From positions 28,344,098 to 28,408,097 of the forward strand of contig NC_092796.1 in NCBI RefSeq assembly GCF_918797505.1: a stretch of DNA of 64,000 nt. The letters are read 5' to 3'. Shown piece after piece: positions 45,236 to 56,382 of this stretch; positions within the stretch are counted from its first letter, which is position 1, and each line of letters opens with the position of its first letter. The stretch comes from Bemisia tabaci (lineage: Eukaryota > Arthropoda > Insecta > Hemiptera > Aleyrodidae). The notes below the pieces were generated by a model. It saw nothing but the letters and a program-made list of their open reading frames with translations. It was not told the DNA's origin and searched no databases. The position numbers and the translations under genes were made by a program.

Positions 45236-46092
45236 GAATAATTGCAGTAATTCTACCTACTTTCATCAAATGGAAATCGAGAAAAAGACGTTTAAAGTTC
45301 TACCCCACCATAAGACTGAATATTAAGGACATGCGAGGGGTTTAGTTAAAGGCCAAAATCAGCTCACCTCGATCTTCAGTTTACGACTTGAGGGTGTCTA
45401 CTAAAATTTCATTCTGGATTTCCCTGATATTTTAAATGAAATTTCCTGATTTTTGGCGTATGAATTAGATTTAACAAATCAAAATAATCGATTAGATGAC
45501 TTAAATGTTTGAAAAATGGTTGAAGCAGTCAGAATTTTCTGATTCGTCGCAAACTTGCTGGAATCGCCACTGGCTGTTGCGTTGCCCCAAGGTCCTTGCC
45601 TCTTCTCAGATTCGGCCATTACAAATTTAAGGCAGTCGTTTCCTTTGACCTAGGATCACTTACAAAAAATGTGAGGGGTTTGTCCAATTCTTGTTCAAAA
45701 GTTCCACGGCTGCATGCCTGAAAGTACCTAACGGGCAGAAAGACAGTCGACAATTTGAGGTAAGGGATGGGATTTCAGACCCCAAATGAGAGTGCAACCT
45801 CTATGAATTCAAATCTATGCAGATGGGAGTTATAATCTGAAGTGATTGTTGGGAACTCTAGTGGTAAAGGCAGCGTATATGACTTGCCTTTTTGCATGAA
45901 GTTACTGTTTTTGAGCGGGAGAATGCTTAGCGTAGAATATCCCGTCCATTTGTCGTTGAGAACTTAGAGTCTAGAGAATAACAGTGCACATTGTTTCGAA
46001 TTTTACAGGTTCAACTATCCCATTTGCCTACAGGCTACATCCATTTAGCTGTCCGTTCTCACAAAGTTCACGGTCGATGCCTGGCGCTGGCG
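45236..46092. other. Stretch with fragments of families E and I
   Basis: 45392-45480 resembles a family E end (AGGGTGTCTACTAAAATTTC). 45550-45568 matches a family I right end (TGGAATCGCCACTGG). Nothing else is recognised. Confidence 0.4.
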
Positions 46093-46182
46093 GTGCGGGA
46101 CTTTTAAATCACCCTGTATGAGTTTTTAAAGTTTTCAAATGGAATCCGACCTCTCCGGCTGTCTCCCCACTGTGCGACGCGG
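46093..46182. mobile_element. Mariner-type MITE end beside a family H fragment
   Basis: GCGGGACTTTTAAATCACCCTGTA matches the right end of the element at 9851-10041 with few changes. Directly after it the right third of family H follows (TTTTTAAAGTTTTC, CCACTGTGCGACG). The 46183-46450 stretch after it is GC-rich with two opposed open frames and no known domain. Confidence 0.5.
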
Positions 46183-46482
46183 CCGGGGGCCGAGTGCGCG
46201 AGCCCACTCCCACCATACGTCGACGAGCCGAGCCGAGCCGGGTCTGATGGTCTAGTCTGGTGGACTCAAGATCAAGTTCAACGGCTCGAATGCAGGTGAA
46301 GGTGGACGCTGCGCCGGCGGGGGAGGGGAGGGAGCCGGGCCTGCCAGGGGGGGAGGGGGGGAGGCGAGGCAGGACCACGGTGGTGCACCTGAAACCGGCT
46401 TCGTTGTTGCCGCTATGCACCCGCGGACCGAACGCGGATGAGGCCCAGGGAAAAAAGTCGCGAGCCTCTTTAGGGTGGACTA

Positions 46483-46807
46483 GAGTCCCTTTATACTGAA
46501 AGTCAAGACAAGGAACCACTGATGGTCCCGATTTAGCCTCACTGTGTCACAAACGGGAATAGATAGATTTCACAGATTGCAAAGATTTCGTAATCTTGAA
46601 TGGCATCCAGAATTACGTGTTCGCAAGGACTAAACTGAATAGAGTACGGACGAACGAGGAATTTGGAGGGCCATTCCAAGACTACTAATAACATTGCAAT
46701 CGTCGAAATGTAATCTTTATTCCCGCTTGTGACTCATGAGCAGGTGTATGTACTGGAACTCATCAGATAATAGGACTCACATTGTCTTGACTCGAGGGTA
46801 AAGGGAC
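46483..46807. mobile_element. Family Q MITE with TA duplication
   Basis: The ends GAGTCCCTTTATACTGAAAG and GAGGGTAAAGGGAC are loosely inverted and flanked by TA. The interior has CACAAACGGGAATA and its partner TATTCCCGCTTGTGAC. A second copy is at 52271-52564, also with TA. Confidence 0.65.
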
Positions 46808-46815
46808 TACGCTGC

Positions 46816-47234
46816 CGGTGGCGTGGCGTGATTTGCGCATTATATCGATTGCTTTGTTATTTAAGGCTATGGAAATGGATCGATGTACAGGATGTTCGCA
46901 GCGAACACCTTAATAATCGATTCTTTACCGTAGCTACAAAGGGGAAACATCGAAAATCGATCGCTTCACGCCTCGCCACTGCATGCCGTGCTAGGGAAGA
47001 ACGCCGTATGAGCCTTCAGACGTTGCCAAGTTTCCTCCGATAAAAACCCAATTAACTGGGAATATTGCGAATGTTATTTTCCAAAAAATTCAGAAAATTT
47101 TGTACGCAATGAATCTAAAATATCTGAAAATGTCAAGGAAAAATATACATGAGTGTCGGCAAAAATACATGTTTTATCAAGGGAAATTTGGCAACTCTCG
47201 AATGTTCATACGGCGTTCTTTCTTAGCACGGCAG
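46816..47234. mobile_element. Family A MITE abutting a family B MITE
   Basis: A runs 46816-46981 (CGGTGGCGTGGCGTG to CGCCTCGCCACTG) and B runs 46984-47234 (TGCCGTGCTAGGGAAG to CTTAGCACGGCAG), with only two bases between. Neither is damaged by the other, so one landed at the very edge of the other. Confidence 0.68.
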
Positions 47235-47665
47235 TACGGGACTCGTTGTAGCCCGCCGCACGGCCGCCACAGGATCAACAATTTCAGTTACGGATTTGAT
47301 TGACGGAATTTTTTGTGGGTCCGAAAGAAGCTGAGATTCTAAAGAGCTTGAAATGTTAGGGTCCGGACCCCGGTTTGGAATGTTGAGGTGTGCAGAGGCG
47401 TGGAGTGCTATACGATAAGTATAAAGATCAAAGTACAGGATTCAAAATATATCAGATACCTGAGGCTTTTGCATCAAACGCTACTTTTTTGATGAGACAC
47501 TCACGCACCTACAAGCGCCTGAAGTGACGAACTGATCCTCTCTTTCGTCAGACAAGATCAATTTTTGTAGAAACTCTGATCACGCGATCAAACTACCTGT
47601 CAATAAGATGAGAAAATGCGCAATCCCTACGATCACGTGCGCCAATCAGAGCTTAATTCTCAAGC

Positions 47666-47832
47666 CAGTGGCGATTTTGCACAGGCGCCAACACTATTTT
47701 CGTTCTTTTAAATTAAAATCCATCAAAAACATCGATTTTAGGTGAGGCAAGAATCACCAAGAATCTATTGTTTTACAATGTACATTTAAATCGAGGAAAA
47801 ACAGGGATATCAACTTTCAAGAATCGCCACTG
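47666..47832. mobile_element. Family I MITE, intact
   Basis: The ends CAGTGGCGATTTTGCA and AAGAATCGCCACTG are inverted. It contains ATCGATTTTAGG and TTTTACAATGTACATTTAAA. This is the intact form of the copy broken at 34608-35021. Confidence 0.62.
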
Positions 47833-47977
47833 CCGTCAACATTTGGCGGTTCTCTAAATATTGGAGAGAGTCAAGATTTGATTTGAGCATTTAAGTGCAG
47901 CATTACGTGAACCTCATCACTATTGACGAGTAGTTTAATAGTGGCGCCAGAGCTCCTCTGAAAAAGTCCAACAAGAA

Positions 47978-48067
47978 AGGAGAAAGCAAAAAAAAAAGGC
48001 AATACATGACACGTAATTAAATTAGGCAATACATGACATGTATTGCCTGATTTTGTTTGCTTTCTCC
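47978..48067. repeat. Short hairpin around GGCAATACATGACA
   Basis: GAGAAAGCAAAAAAAAAAGG and GGCAATACATGACA pair with TGACATGTATTGCC and TTTTGTTTGCTTTCTC. A direct repeat, AGGCAATACATGACA, also occurs twice. About 90 bases, origin unknown. Confidence 0.55.
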
Positions 48068-48892
48068 TTTATTCTGACCTTCGAAGCACAAAGCTACTCA
48101 AAAGAGTTCGATCAGGAGAGGATCTTGTCCGAGAGGACATGGAACAGACCTTTGTTTTTTCCCCTATAAACGCCGATGCATCACTTGAGTCAGAGAAAAA
48201 GGGTGATTTGATGAACTCAACACTACTTAAGAGTCTATTTGGAGACTAATTTTCACACGTCAGTCTTGTTAATGTTTGCTCAATATTCTGCGCCTCTGTA
48301 AGGTTGCATCGCTGAACGCTGACCGCGCATCATTACTCAATGGAAGCCAAACAACAAAGTCTTTACAGTGGGTAGGTGGAGCGATGAATGGTTGCTTTCA
48401 ATATTTACTTACAAATGACTTCCACTACATTTGCAGCGAGTGCTTGAACTTTGTAGCCTCTGCTAATTATTCTAGGTTAAGACTTGGAGAACTATAAGTT
48501 TTTAGTAATGTAGGTAACTAAAGGATTGCTTTTGATTTCTTTTGCTTTTCTTTGCTTATACTTCGTAAACATGGTCAATAGTCATATACATGCCTTAAAC
48601 ATTAAAAATTACGGTCAGGGTTACTAACTTTTGGGTACTCAAGTGGCTCAAAATGCAATCAGTTGCACTCAGTAAAAAAGGTTCTTTTTTTTTTACTTGA
48701 TGAGGGTTGAAATATTTTTAACAGCTTCATATGCGCAGTGGATTCCATTTTAAATTCTAAGTAGGCGGCACTCACTACAAAATCACCAACATGATAAGAT
48801 TTATGTTTCCCTGCTCGCATGTCTACTCACAAAAGACTTGAGCGAATAATACCAACATTGCATTGCATGAGCCAAAAGAGTACAGGATGCGT

Positions 48893-49090
48893 GATACAAC
48901 TATTTTAACTTCCGAGTAGCTCAAATTGCATAGCCACCGAAATGAAGGAACTTTGGTTCTCTATTATTTTTACTGGTTTTAACTTGAACGATTTCATAGG
49001 TGCTGGGATGACAAAATAAGTAATACGACTATTTAAACTTCCGAGGAGCTCAAATTGCATAGCTGCTGAGATGAAGGAGAACTAAATTTC
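48893..49090 (+). repeat. Direct duplication of a GAGCTCAAATTGCATAGC unit
   Basis: Two copies about 127 bases apart share AACTTCCGAG.AGCTCAAATTGCATAGC and GATACAACTATT-like flanks. A weaker match (GATACAACTATTCCGACTTC) occurs near 34.23 kb. Confidence 0.5.
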
Positions 49091-49119
49091 TCTCTGATTC
49101 ATTCATCCGTGGGACATTT

Positions 49120-49258
49120 GGGTTACATTTTGCAATAAGGAACCACTGTCTCTGGCTCTCCCATAAAAGCACATACCTGTATCGGGAAACCAATAGCATG
49201 TATGTTGTTCCTAGAATGGGCCAGGAATAGTGGTTCCTTATTGCAAAATGTAATCCAT
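49120..49258. mobile_element. Family O MITE
   Basis: GTTACATTTTGCAATAAGG pairs with CCTTATTGCAAAATGTAA, and GGAACCACTGTCTCTGGC pairs with the mirrored block. About 139 bp. Confidence 0.65.
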
Positions 49259-49865
49259 TTATGGTACTTCATGTAGGTATAATCATGAATGACTCTTCCC
49301 GGGTGACAATAAAACATTAGGTCCGCGATTCTCGGTTATCTGCGAAAATGGAAGATACGTATTCGGTATTGAAAGAAGAGGAAAACCTTTAAAGTAAAAT
49401 AAAAAAAGAAAAAACCCCAAGATTTGACAGTTCAAAAATTAGCCAAATTCTTTACTGTTTCGCATTTCGCCAAGAGACGGAAAATGAAGGAGAGAAAGTT
49501 GATATTTCCAATTTAAACAAATGAGTTTCCGTACTTAGATTTGATCATTCCGCGGTTTTTCCCTCGAAGTAACACATGTAACTCGTGGATACTCTCTTTC
49601 TCTCCCCTGTTCGGCTCCGTAATCCTTGAATTTTTTACGGATAAAAACGAGTGCAAAAAAAAAAACAGGTTCCGATGAGAAACATTCTTTTTAGGGAAAT
49701 CTTTGAAATATTTCGCAAGTAACAGGAGAAAAAACCTTTTTGAGTCGATCGGGGTAGGGATAATCCGACCGCGGTTAACCGAGGCTCAACCATCTTGCCA
49801 GATTCCCGCATTTTTCCACGCACTTCCGTTAAGAGCCGCATTTTTTTCACATCCATTAGTCGATC

Positions 49866-50432
49866 AATGCTGCGCTTAAGAAGAACGTCGCAAGAACAAT
49901 CGGATGTTGCAAAATTTTGTACAATAAAATATTCATTTTAAGGGTGAGTTGTGGGTATCTTTCATTGAAATTTTCAGGTACCCTGTAATAAAATAAAGAG
50001 GATATCCTCTACAATGTTTGAAAAATTAACCCAGGGTGCCTACTAAAACAGGTTGGCCAAAAATCAGTACTTTTATAGTACTTTATCAGAACATTCCCAA
50101 GAAATTCAGTACCTCCTCAACAGAAAAATTCAGTTCTTTTTCAGTACCTCCATTTGACGAAATTCGAAAAATTTTAAACATTTTAATTTCTCGCTCAAAT
50201 TGCGGCAAAATAGACAAAAAAATGAAAGAAATTCCGGACCCTCTTACGGAATTTCCGTACTTTTTCGGTACTTCCGAACCGCCCTTAAGAAATCAGTACT
50301 ATTCCGGACTTTCCGGAAATTCTGGACTTGAAGACACGCTATAATCGCAAGTTTCCTCAAAATTCTTAATTTCTTAAAAGAAATTTCGCAACGTATAAAT
50401 GTTCATACCACGTTCTTTCTTTGTACTGCTAG
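49866..50432. mobile_element. Decayed family B split by family E
   Basis: The left end GCGCTTAAGAAGAACGTCGC and right part AAATTTCGCAACGTATAAA with TTCTTTGTACTGC are diverged family B. Family E (50032-50340) sits inside. Confidence 0.5.
50032..50340. mobile_element. Family E element nested in B
   Basis: CAGGGTGCCTACTAAAACAG starts it. The right end GGACTTGAAGACACGCT is decayed. The interior matches 59721-60001 (CCAAAAATCAGTACTTTT, TTCCGGACCCTCTTACGG). Confidence 0.62.
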
Positions 50433-50724
50433 GAAAGAACATCATATGCTCATCATGTCCCTGCCTTTCCTTTACTAAAAAACACATTATGTATGAAATC
50501 GTTGAAGTTAAAACCAGAGAAAATACTGTAGAAACAGAGATTTCTTCATTTCGGCGACTATGCAATTTGAGCTACCATAAGGTTAAAATAGTTGTATCGC
50601 GTAATTTGTTTTCCTAGCTCTCGTACAAGATCCTTCAAATTTAACGAATGAAAACACTAGAGAAAAGAAGGTTCCTTTATATCGATGAGATACAATTTGA
50701 GCTCCTTGGAAGTTGAAATATTTG

Positions 50725-51827
50725 CAGGGCCGGATTAAGGGGGTGGCCATATGGGCCGCGGCCCATGGCGGCAAAATGTAGGGGGCGGCAAATTCTGCGA
50801 TCTTTTTGAATGTAGGTATCAAAAAAAGAGAGGAAAGAATCGGATTCAGAAAATAAATTACAAACGAGAAAAGACGACAAAATCTCTCATTTCCTGAGAA
50901 TGAAAGTATAGTAATTTCTAATTTTGTCGTCTTTCGGCGATACAAGAGACAACACCTTAAGTTAGTCGAGTTAAGAGAGAAACCAAACACGCAATTTGAC
51001 CTGGAACGGAGCGGTGAGGCGGTCGGCATGAAACGCATAGCGCCTACAAGACTGCATGAATACTTCACGCATTGCGTCAAACACACTGCGGTCAGCAGCA
51101 GTCGGCTTGAAACGCATAGCGCCTACAAGACTGCATGAATACTTCACGCATTGCGCCAAACAGTGCGGTCAGCAGCGGTCGGCGTGAAACGCATAGCGCC
51201 TACAAGACTGCATGAATACTTCACGCATTGCGCCAACACAGTGCGGTCGGCGCGGCGGTGGAAGTTAAAATTATTAACCACATTTATGTTTGTTCTTTCA
51301 TAATTTTTTCGTTCGTTTTTTATAATGGAAGGCCTTGTCCAAACAGGGATGGGTTTACGGAACTGAACTTTTGTTAGTGTTGACAGGGCTTTCACAAAAA
51401 ATGTGCCCAACACGAGTAAACGCGTCTCATACACCCCTCTCCCACCGGCACGTTCACTTGATTGTTTTTCTAGATCGTATTCGACAGATCACACAGGTGA
51501 GATTATATTGATATCGATTGGTTCAATATGTAACCACAGCCTCAAAAGTCAATTTAGAAATCTGAGGTAACGGGTCTCATGTGATCGAATTTTTATTCTC
51601 TCGAGTACCAAATAGCAATGAAACGTGAAATTGTTAGGAATTTTCTCATTTTCAGCTTTTCCAAATTAAATCCTAAAATTTTTGTTTGAGGTTATGTTCT
51701 ATTGTTTTGAACCAAACGATACATCGAACCACTGTCGAATACGATCTATTGATGTTTCAAAACGAATGAGAAGGGGGCGGAAAAATACAGGCGGCCCATG
51801 GGCGGCAAGTAGGTGAATCCGGCCCTG
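50725..51827. mobile_element. Family P non-autonomous hAT element, copy 1
   Basis: The 1103-bp element starts CAGGGCCGGATTAAGG and ends TGAATCCGGCCCTG. A perfect 8-bp duplication, AATATTTG, flanks it, as hAT transposases produce. GGCCCATGGCGGCAA is mirrored by GGCGGCCCATGGGCGG near the other end. Between about 51020 and 51250 a unit of 75-84 bp containing GCGCCTACAAGACTGCATG and AATACTTCACGCATTGCG is repeated three times. The open frames over these repeats (up to 167 codons, minus strand) show no transposase motif. Confidence 0.82.
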
Positions 51828-51908
51828 AATATTTGTATCGCGAATTTTCTACTCGCGGCTCGCGCAAAGTTGATACTGTTCGCTTGAGTCTTGACGAGTG
51901 AAAATTAG

Positions 51909-52268
51909 AGTACCTGTGTACGGAGAGTACATATAATGAGAACAAGTCGAAATATGGAGCTTTTGGGGCTTAAAGGGCAGCCAACTCTCCGACACAAAAA
52001 AGTCACTGGCAATCTTGAATTCCAATATCAAACCAAGATGGCCAAGAATGATCATAAATGAGCCTTCACCCGCAAAAATGAATAAATTTATGGAAAAACT
52101 AAGTCAAATACGTGCTTCGCAAACAACGGGTGGTAAAAACTGTCATAATCAATCACTCTGGATAATACGAATTTTTAGGTTGGCTGCCTTTTGGACTCTG
52201 GGAGCTCCATCACCTAACCTCCATAACCTCAAACTTACTTACCGATATATCCGTACTCTCTCTTACAG
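51909..52268. mobile_element. Family F element, diverged copy
   Basis: GAGTACCTGTGTACGGAGAG on the left and CCGTACTCTCTCTTAC on the right match the family F ends seen intact at 63001-63354. Shared internal blocks are GTCGAAATATGGAGCTTTT, TCAAATACGTGCTT and GAGCTCCATCACCTAACC. Confidence 0.6.
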
Positions 52269-52270
52269 TA

Positions 52271-52564
52271 GAGTCCCTTTATACTGAGAGGGAGTCACAA
52301 ACGGGAATAAAGATTACACAAAGTGAACGTTTTTCTTAATCTTTGATCGGCCCATTCTCAAATTCCTTACTCCGTTCCTCCTCTCATTCCGTTTGTTCCT
52401 CGTCGAATCCGCAATTCCTCGGCATCGGTACATTCCAAATTATGATCTTTGCAATTGGTGAAAATGTAATCTTTATTCCGTCTGGGACACAGTGGAGTCC
52501 TAAAATACGGGAACCAATCAGAAATGGATTTACATTGTCTTAACTCTCAGTATAAAGGAACTTC
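52271..52564. mobile_element. Family Q MITE with TA duplication
   Basis: The ends GAGTCCCTTTATACTGAGAG and CTCTCAGTATAAAGGAACTTC are good inverted repeats with TA outside. CACAAACGGGAATAAAG pairs with CTTTATTCCGTCTG inside. It abuts the family F copy. Confidence 0.7.
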
Positions 52565-52649
52565 TAGTTGGAGCTGCATGGAAGTAAAAAATCATTCGCG
52601 AAATATTCCACGAAGATCCCCCTAAAAAACGTCTCTTTCCAAACCTGTT

Positions 52650-53175
52650 CTTTCATATTTCACAAATTGCGCTCGTTTTTAAACAACGGTGTCCACATGG
52701 CATCCACGTAGCGCCCCCCTCTCCCCTCCGTTCCCGGTGGCGGAACTTGACCCATCCTCGAGAGGCAGCCAGTCCGGAATCCCGGGCCACGGCAACAAGG
52801 TTACCCGTGCTCGATTCACACATTTTTAAACTGGAGGCATCTCCACTCACACTCACACACTCGCACTGCTCGCCGGCCGGCGCGGCGCTTCCAGCAGCCC
52901 CTGCTCCACCCCACGGGGGCCCGGCAGGGGCGGGGGGGGGGGGCGCCGCCGACAATGACCGTAGCGCGACGTAAACAATAGACCGCGGACGCGATCATGG
53001 CTCCCGGGAGATCACGGCCCCCGCCGCCGCATCCGAGAATCGTCCGCGATCAGCTTCTCCGGCGCCGCGACGCCACGATCATCGACCCCGAATCCAGAGC
53101 GAAATCTCCGACGGACTCTTTCGGAGGCTCCGATCATGTTACCACAGTACCTCTGCCGTGAGAGCAAAGAGAGCA
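52650..53175. promoter_or_regulatory. CpG-dense candidate promoter
   Basis: The stretch is far richer in CG than its surroundings and free of the common MITEs. Such islands in AT-rich insect DNA often mark 5' ends. Open frames point both ways: a 56-codon minus-strand frame starting at 52823, and a plus-strand frame ending in a strong GTAAGT donor after 53175. No TATA box or initiator was identified with confidence. It could serve an unrecognised gene or be the distal promoter of the minus-strand gene. Confidence 0.3.
53136..53175 (+). CDS. Possible first coding exon (weak)
   Basis: ATG at 53136 gives MLPQYLCRESKES and then meets A|GTAAGTG, an excellent donor, in phase 1. It lies at the right edge of the CpG-dense patch. 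I do not recognise the peptide, and no convincing second exon follows. A CAG acceptor at 53574 would give a short frame ending after about 24 residues. Treat it as a hint only. Confidence 0.2.
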
Positions 53176-53218
53176 GTAAGTGCGAAAATCAAGTTTTGAG
53201 AAACCGGGCTCAGCAGCA

Positions 53219-53455
53219 TCCACTGGGGGGAAAAAAAACACATTGGATCTAGAGTCCAGACTCTTAAAAACATCGACAAGAAAAGTACTCTTGATTCAAT
53301 CAGAATCTAGCTTAAATCAAGAACAAAGCCTCTTAATTTAAGCGGATTTCGTTTTGATTCAAGCAAAAATCAGACTGAATCAAGAGTATTTTTTTTTAGT
53401 CAATGTTCTCATGAGTCTGGACTCTAGATCCAATGTGGTTTTTTTTCCAATGTCT
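53219..53455. mobile_element. Family C MITE
   Basis: CACTGGGGGGAAAAAAAACAC opens it and GTTTTTTTTCCAATG closes it. The arms match 12999-13230 and 33026-33258. No TA duplication at this copy (TC on both sides). Confidence 0.68.
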
Positions 53456-54176
53456 GACCGGAACATTTTATTGAGAGAAGCCTCCGTTCTTTCTCAAATT
53501 ATCACTGATCGCCCGAAAGACTCCTGGAAATCGTTTGGATGATTAAAAATCGACTGATCTAATTCCAATTACAGGGAGAGAATGGTCACTGCGGTTACGA
53601 CCTCGACCTGGCTTAGCTATCTATGGCTGAAAGGGGCCTTCTGGGGCCCTGGATGAAATGACGGGCGCTCTTCCATTCGGCGCTCGTACCAGGAGGCCCT
53701 GAATTCACGCTACTTGAGGCTTGAGGTATCTCAACTAATTCGCGCGTGGGATTTTGTCATTTCATCGGCCGAGGCTATACACTCAGAGTAAATCATTGAT
53801 TCTTAACAGTGTACACTTAACTTGGTAGGATCAACTAAAATTTCATCTTCCGAGTACACCACGGCACACGAACGCGAAAAAATTCTCTTGAACGGGGCTG
53901 GCGAACAGGTTGTTGACAGGAGACGCGACGGCGCGCGGCGGCGGTGGAAGAAAGGTCAACATCCATGGCCTGGGAGGTCTTCTGCGGTCTCTCAGGTTGC
54001 GGAACCGTTAACAATATGCAGACGGGAGCCCGGGCCATGAGGAGCCAGCCGCAGCTCGCAGCACCCTCACTTGGCGACGCCGTATAGGCTACAAATTCAT
54101 CCGCAACTTCCTTGATCATGATACGCTGCTGCCCGAAAAAAGTTCAGTAACTCCAAGTTTCAATTATAATATTCAG
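53456..54176. other. Stretch with no recognised exon or element
   Basis: 53880-54060 is GC-rich with opposed open frames of 72 and 94 codons that show no domain. Nothing is called. Confidence 0.3.
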
Positions 54177-54581
54177 TGGCTGTCTACTCCACTATAACTG
54201 GTAGGCCGAAAATCGGTAATTTTACAGTAGTTTCCTTAGACTCGGTGCCTCATCGACAGAAAAATTCAATTTTTTTTCAGTACCTCTATGTGACGGAATT
54301 CGAAAAATTTCGAGACTTTGAAATTCACGCACGAATCGGCGCACAGTGGATCGGATCAGTGAGAGAGGTCGGGCATAATATTTTCGACTGAAACTGCAAA
54401 TTTTGATGTTTATTTCGTCACATATTAAATTTCAATGGATGCTAATGGAAGGAAATTCCACGAGGAAACCAATGAAACCACTTTCAGAACCTCAGAGTTT
54501 TTGTATAAACGAAGTTATAAGCGTTTTAAGTTTCCGAATTTTGTCCGACCTCTCCTATTGGCTCGATCCACTGTGCGGCGT
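54177..54581. mobile_element. Family E fragment cut by an intact family H
   Basis: 54177-54337 is the left half of family E (TGGCTGTCTACTCCAC, TTTTTCAGTACCTC). At 54338 family H starts (CGCACAGTGGATCGGATC) and ends at 54581 (GCTCGATCCACTGTGCGGC). The E right half is absent beyond it. Confidence 0.68.
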
Positions 54582-55492
54582 CCGTGACCGTGACTTTTTT
54601 AAGGATGAGCGATTATATTGTAAATGAAAGCTTTACCTCTACTTAGAGTGCTCGCTAGGAAATCTTGAGTACTCACCTGAAACATAATCAAACAGAAAAA
54701 GACGAATTAGTACAAAGTAAACGCAATGCCTGGGAAAAATATAATATGAGCCCAAATAAAAAAAAAACTAGGACAAAATAGCACAACGGCATATGAGGTG
54801 AAAACATGAGGGGCTCACGTAAGGTGAGGAACGTGTTGATGTCACTCGACAAAGTGGGAAATATGAGTGCTTGTTTATGCCTATATGCAATTGAAAAACA
54901 AGATTCCAGCAGGAGACTTTGGAGAAAAAGTGCCTCTCAAAGTACTGGGCCATTGTCGGCACTGACTTACAATTTTCATAAGCTCCAGCTTCCATGGACT
55001 CCAAGGCAAACAAACCATTTGAGCCACATTACGGAAGGAAATGAGTTGGTATACCAGGATAATATTAAATACTTTACAATACACCTGCTTCACGAATAAC
55101 TTGTTTCTAAATCCGGAAAAGGGCCCTGAATTAGGGCTCACTGATACCTAATTATCTAAAATCCTTGCTCCTTCACATTACCTTATCCTTTGTAAACATG
55201 AGGTAAAGTCTAGATCGTGAAGCAATTTGCAGGAAAGTGATGACTTAGTACTTTGAAAAATGGAGACAATGACATGTTCTGGGTTGAAGTCGGGCGGTTT
55301 GCAATAAAATCGATAATTTTTCCGTTAAAGAAATCTTGAAATTTGGCCGTGAAGCAAATATGCCGGACTGTGGTAAATATATGGACATTTTGAAATTCTT
55401 CCTACCCCTTTGCATACTTCACTAAAAATTCCCTCTTGAAATATATCTTAAATCTTTACCTATCGCTTCGCCGTTTTTTCGCTTTTTCCTTG
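54582..55492. other. Stretch with no recognised exon or element
   Basis: Opposed open frames of 81-97 codons at 54768-55141 show no domain, splice or repeat signal I can name. Confidence 0.3.
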
Positions 55493-56382
55493 CAGGACCG
55501 GATTAAGGAGGTGGCCACATGGGCCACGGCCCATGGCGGCAAATTTTGCAATTTTTTTTTAAATGGAGCTATAAAGAAAAATCGGTTTCAGAAAAAAAAA
55601 TTACGAACGAGAAAAGGTGACAAAATCTCTCATTTCCTAAGAGTATATCTCTAATTTTGTCATCCTTCTGTGATACAATAGACAGCACCTTCAATTAGTC
55701 GAGTTAAGACTAAGAGAGAAACCGAACACGGAATTTGGCTTGGAACGGCGCGGCGCAGAGAGCAATGATGACGAGAACGTGAGATGAAAAGGAGAAACCC
55801 TCGGCGCGGCGGTCGGCATGTAACACATATTAGCGCCTACAAGACTGCATGAATACTTCACGCATTGCGCCAAAGACAGTGCGGTCGCTGCGGTCAGCAG
55901 CGGGCAGCGTGAAACGCATAGCGCCTACAAGACTGCATGAATACTTCACGCATTGCGTTAAACACAGTGCGTGCAGCAGCGGTCGGCCCGAAACGCACAG
56001 CGCATGTGAGACTGTATGAATACTTCACGCATTGCGCCAAACACAGTGCGGTCAGCGCGGCGCGCGGAAGTTAATATTATTAAACCACATGTATGTTTGT
56101 TCTTTCATAATTTTTTGGTTCATTTCTTATAAATGGAGGGCCTTGTCCATACAGAGATAGGTTTAAGGAACTTAACTTTCGCGCCAAGTTCCGTGAACTT
56201 TTGCTAGTAGTGTTGATAGGGCTTACGCAAAAAACGTGTCCAACAAGATTGAGCGCGTCTTATGCACCCTTCCCCCTTCGACACGTTCACTTGATGGTCT
56301 TTATTGATGTTTCAAAATGAATGAGAAGAGGGCGGCAAAATACAGGCGGCCCATGGGCGGCAAGTAAGTAAATCCGGCCCTG
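55493..56382. mobile_element. Family P non-autonomous hAT element, copy 2
   Basis: The ends CAGGACCGGATTAAGG and GTAAATCCGGCCCTG match copy 1. The flanking octamer TTTCCTTG is perfect on both sides. The internal unit with GAATACTTCACGCATTGCG is again present three times (about 55810-56050). It is 890 bp, shorter than copy 1 mainly on the right, and also carries GCAGAGAGCAATGATGACG near 55750, absent from copy 1. Confidence 0.82.

Noticed and set aside
46109..46519. Opposed open frames of 136 and 79 codons in GC-rich DNA
   Set aside because: The ends overlap a family H fragment and a family Q MITE, and the middle is G-run-driven sequence without a domain.
50583..51434. Minus-strand frames of 62-167 codons with a repeated CVKYSCSLVGA motif
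   Set aside because: They follow the tandem subrepeats of the family P element. The repeated peptide comes from repeated DNA, not from a protein repeat family.
53572..53650. Second exon for the candidate at 53136-53175
   Set aside because: The acceptor has a poor pyrimidine tract and the joined frame stops after about 24 residues with no recognisable content.
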